From assembly GCA_001942185.1 (NCBI GenBank), contig MKJV01000079.1:124001-188000 (forward strand): DNA of 64,000 nt. Reading direction: 5' to 3'. The notes under the pieces were generated by a model. The model made no database searches. It saw only the letters and a list, made by a program, of their open reading frames with translations, and was not told where the DNA came from. Of this stretch, positions 60,307-64,000 are shown piece after piece. The number at the start of each line of letters is the position of its first letter. Within the stretch, counting starts at the first letter, position 1. A program made the position numbers and the translations under genes. This DNA comes from Pseudonocardia sp. CNS-004 (GTDB taxonomy: Bacteria > Actinomycetota > Actinomycetes > Mycobacteriales > Pseudonocardiaceae).

Positions 60307-61225
60307 GCCCGAACCTTCGTCTGCTGCGGGTCGAGCGCGTCGCGCAGGCCGTCGCCGATGAAGTTGATCGTCAACGCGATCAGGATGATGAACAGGCCGG
60401 GGAAGTAGAACAGCCACGGCCGCGTGGTGAGCGCCGTCTGGGCCTCGCTGACGAGCGTGCCGAGCGAGGTGTCCGGCGGGCGGGCCCCGAACCCGAGGTA
60501 GGACAGCGCGGTCTCCAGCAGGATCGCGATCGCCACGAGGACCGTGGCGTTGACGATGATCGAGCCGAGCGCGTTGGGCACGAGGTGCCGGAAGATGATC
60601 CGCGCATCGCTGGCACCCAGCGCCCGCGCCGCCTCGATGTACTCCTTCTCCCGCAGCGACAGCACCACGCCGCGGGCGACGCGCGACACGTACGCCCAGT
60701 ACAGGCCGCGATCACCAGGGAGATCAGCCACCAGGTGCCGCCGAAGTTGTGGGCGAGCATCGCGGCGACGGCCAGCAACGGCAGCGTCAGCACGAGGTCG
60801 GAGACCCGCATCATGATCGTGTCGGCGAGCCCGCCGAAGTAGCCCGCGATCGCGCCCCACACCGTGCCGACGAGCGTGGAGAAGAGGGCGACGAGCACCG
60901 CGATCTGCAGCGAGATCTGGGTGCCGCGCAGCACCTGCGCGAACTGGTCCTTGCCCGCGGCGTCCGTGCCGAAGGGGTGGTCGAGCGATGGCGCGTCGGA
61001 CTTGTCCGGCGTGAACTCGCCGACGTCGTACTGCCACAGCGCGCCGCCGACGTAGGCCAGCAGGACCAGCAGCACGAGCACGACGAGGCTGCCGATCGCG
61101 AGGCGGTGCTGCAGGAACCGGCGCAGCACGAGCTGGAACTGGCTGCGCTCGGCGACGGTGAACTCGCGGTCCGGCGTCCCGGTGCGGGGTTCGGCCGACG
61201 GGGCCGTCACGGGAGTCTCAGGCAT
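60303..61225 (-). CDS. Oligopeptide ABC transporter permease 2, system B (frame-broken)
   Basis: DppC-type permease, about 307 residues. HPFGTDAAGKDQFAQVL and the EAA loop REKEYIEAARALGASDARI are diagnostic. One base missing near 60710 (LISLVI then GLYWAYVSR). ATG at 61225. Confidence 0.88.
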
Positions 61226-62198
61226 AGCGGATCCTGGGGTCGAGGACGGCGTAGAGCAGGTCGGCGAGCAGGTTGAACACGATCACCACGGTGGCAGTGA
61301 CCAGCAGCCACGCCATCACGACGTACACGTCGTCGCCGCGGATCGCGTTGAGCAAGAGGTCGCCCATCCCGCGCCACTGGAACACGGTCTCGGTGACGAC
61401 CGCGCCGCTGATGATCGACGCGAGGTCGAGCGCGGTGACCGTGGTGAGCGGGATCAGCGCATTGCGCAGCGCGTGCTTGATCATGACCCGCCGCCGGGAG
61501 AGGCCCTTGGCCCGCGCCAGCCGCACGTAGTCGCTGTTCATCACCTCGAGCATCGACGCGCGCTGGTACCGGCTCCACGCGGCGTACGAGATCAGCGCCA
61601 ACGAGATCGTCGGCAGGATCATGTGCCCCGCGATGTCGGCCAGCCGCGCCCCGAACCCCTCCGGGGCGGGCACCGACGAGTCGCCGATCGTGTAGATCAA
61701 CTGCTCGTCGACCGCGTTGTTGAAGTCGATCCCGGCCTGCTTGAGCAGGATCGCGAGCCAGAACGCCGGCATCGCGAGGAACAGGAAGCCCAGGAACGTG
61801 GCCACGTAGTCGGTCTTGGAGTACTGCTTCACCGCGCTGATCACGCCGATCACCACGGCGAGCACCAACGCGAGGATCATCGCGACCGCGATCAGCCGCA
61901 TCGTCACCACGAAGCGGGCCGCGACCTCGGCCCCGATGTCGAGGTTCGACTGGACCGACGGGCCGAAGTCACCGCGGAAGAGGCCGGTGAGCCACATCCA
62001 GTACCGCTCGAGGATCGGGTGGTCCAGCCGCAGCCGCTCGGCCTCGAGGGCGATCGTCGCGGCGGGCGGCGGCGGGTTGCGGTTCAGCAGCGGCGACAGC
62101 GGGTTGCCCGACAGCGACGCGAGCATGAAGACGATGAACGACGAGATCAGCAGGATCGGGAGCGACACCGCGATCCGCCGCACGGCGAAGGCGAGCAT
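61218..62198 (-). CDS. Oligopeptide ABC transporter permease 1, system B
   Basis: 326-residue DppB-type permease: AVRRIAVSLPILLISSFIVF, then EAA loop SDYVRLARAKGLSRRRVMI, ending [15 protein letters not shown] at 62198 follows GGAAG. Eight-base overlap with permease 2. Complete. Confidence 0.9.
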   Translation of the reverse strand: MLAFAVRRIAVSLPILLISSFIVFMLASLSGNPLSPLLNRNPPPPAATIALEAERLRLDHPILERYWMWLTGLFRGDFGPSVQSNLDIGAEVAARFVVTMRLIAVAMILALVLAVVIGVISAVKQYSKTDYVATFLGFLFLAMPAFWLAILLKQAGIDFNNAVDEQLIYTIGDSSVPAPEGFGARLADIAGHMILPTISLALISYAAWSRYQRASMLEVMNSDYVRLARAKGLSRRRVMIKHALRNALIPLTTVTALDLASIISGAVVTETVFQWRGMGDLLLNAIRGDDVYVVMAWLLVTATVVIVFNLLADLLYAVLDPRIRYA

Positions 62199-62296
62199 GC
62201 AGGATCTTCCGGGTGGTGGGTACGGCGGGTCGTCGGCAGCTACGCCGCCGCCGGGCCGGCCGCGCCGAAGCGTGACCGACCCGGCGGTGGGGGAGC

Positions 62297-64000
62297 TCAG
62301 CCTGCCGCGCGCAGGCCCCACTCCTCGACGTTGTACGTGGGCCCGTCGAGCGAGGAGTTGTTGCGGGCGTTCGCCACGTCGTCCTGGGCCGCGATGATCG
62401 TCGGCTTCTGGTAGAGCGGCAGCACGTAGGAGTCCTCGGCGAGCAGCGCACCGGCCTCGTTGAGCTTGTCCCGGGCCGGGCCGAGGTCGGTGGACGTGGC
62501 GGCCTCGTGCATCAGCCGGTCGACCTCGGGGTTGCTGTACTTGCCGTAGTTGCTCTCCGACCCGCTGTTCCAGGTCTGCTCGGCGTTGCTGAACGACGCG
62601 GGCGTCTGCACCCAGGCGAAGACGATCAGGTCGTAGTCACCGCTGCTGGTGGTGCCGCCGAGGTCGTCGGTGGGCACGATCTCCATGCTGATGCCCAGCG
62701 GGCGGACCTGTGCCTGGATGAGCTCGACCGTCGTCTGCCGGATCGCGTTGCCGACCGTGTAGCGGATCCGCAGCGGTGGCACCGCCCGGCCGTCGGGCCT
62801 GGTCAGCTGCTGGCCCTCGGCGACGTTGGTGTAGCCGGCCTCGGTGAGGATCTGGCGGGCGCGCTCGACGTCACCGCTGCCCTGCTCGGCCGGCAGGTAG
62901 TCCTGGTAGCCCTCGATGCCCGGCACGAACATGTGGCTCTTGAGCGGCGTGACCTCTCGTTGAACTGGCCGACGGTCGAGTCGATGATCGACTGGACGTC
63001 CGTGGCCGCGAAGATCGCGTCCCGCAGCGGCTCGTCCGCCAGGTACTCGTTCTGCAGGTTCAGGTCGAGGTGCTCCCAGGTGAGCCCGAGGCCCTGGTAC
63101 TGGGACACCCCGGGGATGTTCTGCACCTGCTGCACGAGGTCGACCTGCGGCTGCGGGTAGATGACCTGCACCTCGTCGTTCTGCAGGGCGATCGGCTCCT
63201 GCGACGCCTCGGTGATGACCCGCATGACCAACTGCTGGAGCGAGGGCTTCGTGGCGCCGTACCACTGCGGGTTCGGCGTCAGCGTGAGCGCGACGTTGTC
63301 CTGCCAGTTGTCCACCTGGTACGGACCGCCGCTGTAGGTCGGCGTCGTGGCACCGAACCAGTCCCATGCCGCCTTGAGCCCCTCGGGCGTGTTCAGATCA
63401 CCCTGCTGGGCGCCGACGTGCGCCGGGTAGAGCGGGGTGCCCGAGGCGAAGAGGTTCTTCCAGTCGGCGTAGGGCGTGCCGAACACCAGGGTGACGGTCT
63501 TGCCGTCTTCCGAGCCGGTGAGCGACTCGATCTGGTTGTAGCCGGCGTTCTGCGCCGCGGCGCAGTCCGGGCAGTCCGTGCCGTTCATCGTCTTCCACTG
63601 GAAGTCGAAGTCTGCGGCGGTGATCGGGGTGCCGTCGTTCCAGACGGCCTCCGGCTTGATCTGGTAGACGATCGTCTGCGGGCTCGTGCTGGTCTGCTCG
63701 GCCGAGGCGAACACGTTCTCGTTCAGAACCTGCTTGAGGTCCGGCGTCGTGGTGAAGGTCCACGGCAGGAGCGTCTTGATCGCCATCGCGGGCTCGAAGA
63801 CGTTGCCCTCTGAGGAGTTGATGTTCCAGTTCGCGATGTTCTTCTCGATCGCGAACGTCAGCGTGCCACCCTGCTGCAGCTGCGCGGCAGGCACGGCGTT
63901 GCAGGTGTTGGGGCTGGCGGCGCAGTCCTGGTAGATCCCGCCCTCCGAGGCGTCGCCGTCGTCACCGCCGCCGCCACCCCCACAGGCTGCGAGCACCAGT
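62297..64000 (-). CDS. Oligopeptide ABC transporter substrate-binding lipoprotein, system B (5' partial, frame-broken)
   Basis: Family 5 binding protein. Lipobox VLAACGGG is at the window edge; the signal peptide start lies beyond it. SBP blocks: PEAVWNDGTPITAADFDF and FVPGIEGYQDYLPAEQG. A break near 62955 (FNER then VTPLKSHMFV) is one missing base. Stop at 62297; followed by 98 bases before the permease start. Confidence 0.87.

Overview
The window is very GC-rich DNA from an actinomycete, most likely Pseudonocardiaceae (Pseudonocardia-like). The evidence is the codon use, the frequent GTG/TTG starts, mycothiol biosynthesis (mshB), an LpqY-SugABC trehalose importer, GlgC/GlgM, and a sigE-rseA-htrA-tatB block. 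I saw no rRNA, tRNA, CRISPR array, insertion sequence or prophage. About forty genes-internal frame breaks, nearly all curable by restoring one missing base, run through otherwise well-conserved housekeeping genes. I treat these as sequence errors and annotate through them.

Layout. 1-9.0 kb: DEAD-box helicase (partial), PQQ-like membrane-anchored propeller, MpaB-type oxygenase, RecB-like nuclease, PHP phosphoesterase, PH-domain and small membrane proteins, Nudix hydrolase, and a regulator/hydrolase divergent pair. 9.0-15.5 kb: MFS exporter divergent from an HxlR regulator, MaoC hydratase, CorA, Rieske protein, EamA exporter, methyltransferase. 15.6-20.0 kb: lpqY-sugA-sugB-sugC trehalose operon with a CRP-like site upstream. 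20.1-26.8 kb: stress protein, acyl-CoA dehydrogenase and CoA-ester lyase pair, MgtE-N/CBS plus DUF1003, MarR, Mrp ATPase. 26.9-34.5 kb: an accessory catabolic island (MBL hydrolase, aminotransferase, GntR regulator, two Asp/Glu-racemase-superfamily enzymes, DUF3830, 2-hydroxyacid dehydrogenase, amidase). Identical palindromic operators lie before its aminotransferase and in its divergent promoter. 34.7-38.9 kb: tatB, htrA, rseA, sigE and O-methyltransferase, with a SigE-type autoregulatory promoter. 39.3-45.4 kb: glgC/glgM, CGNR regulator, zinc-ribbon protein, DUF3117, tagA, DivIVA-like protein, two LOG-family proteins. 45.5-49.1 kb: lysine/DAP genes dapE, dapD, dapC and ferredoxin fdxC. 49.2-52.2 kb: GNAT, EcsC, membrane protein, mshB. 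52.4-64 kb: two complete oligopeptide ABC transporters placed tail to tail, separated by a repeat-rich bidirectional terminator; the second runs off the window.

The conserved genes lie in the same order that I recall for Mycobacterium tuberculosis between mshB (Rv1170) and deaD (Rv1253). The 26.9-34.5 kb island interrupts this backbone between tatB and mrp, and is the best candidate for an undescribed pathway. The backbone genes serve envelope stress (SigE system, HtrA, Tat), trehalose/glucan metabolism (SugABC, GlgC, GlgM), diaminopimelate and mycothiol synthesis, and peptide uptake.
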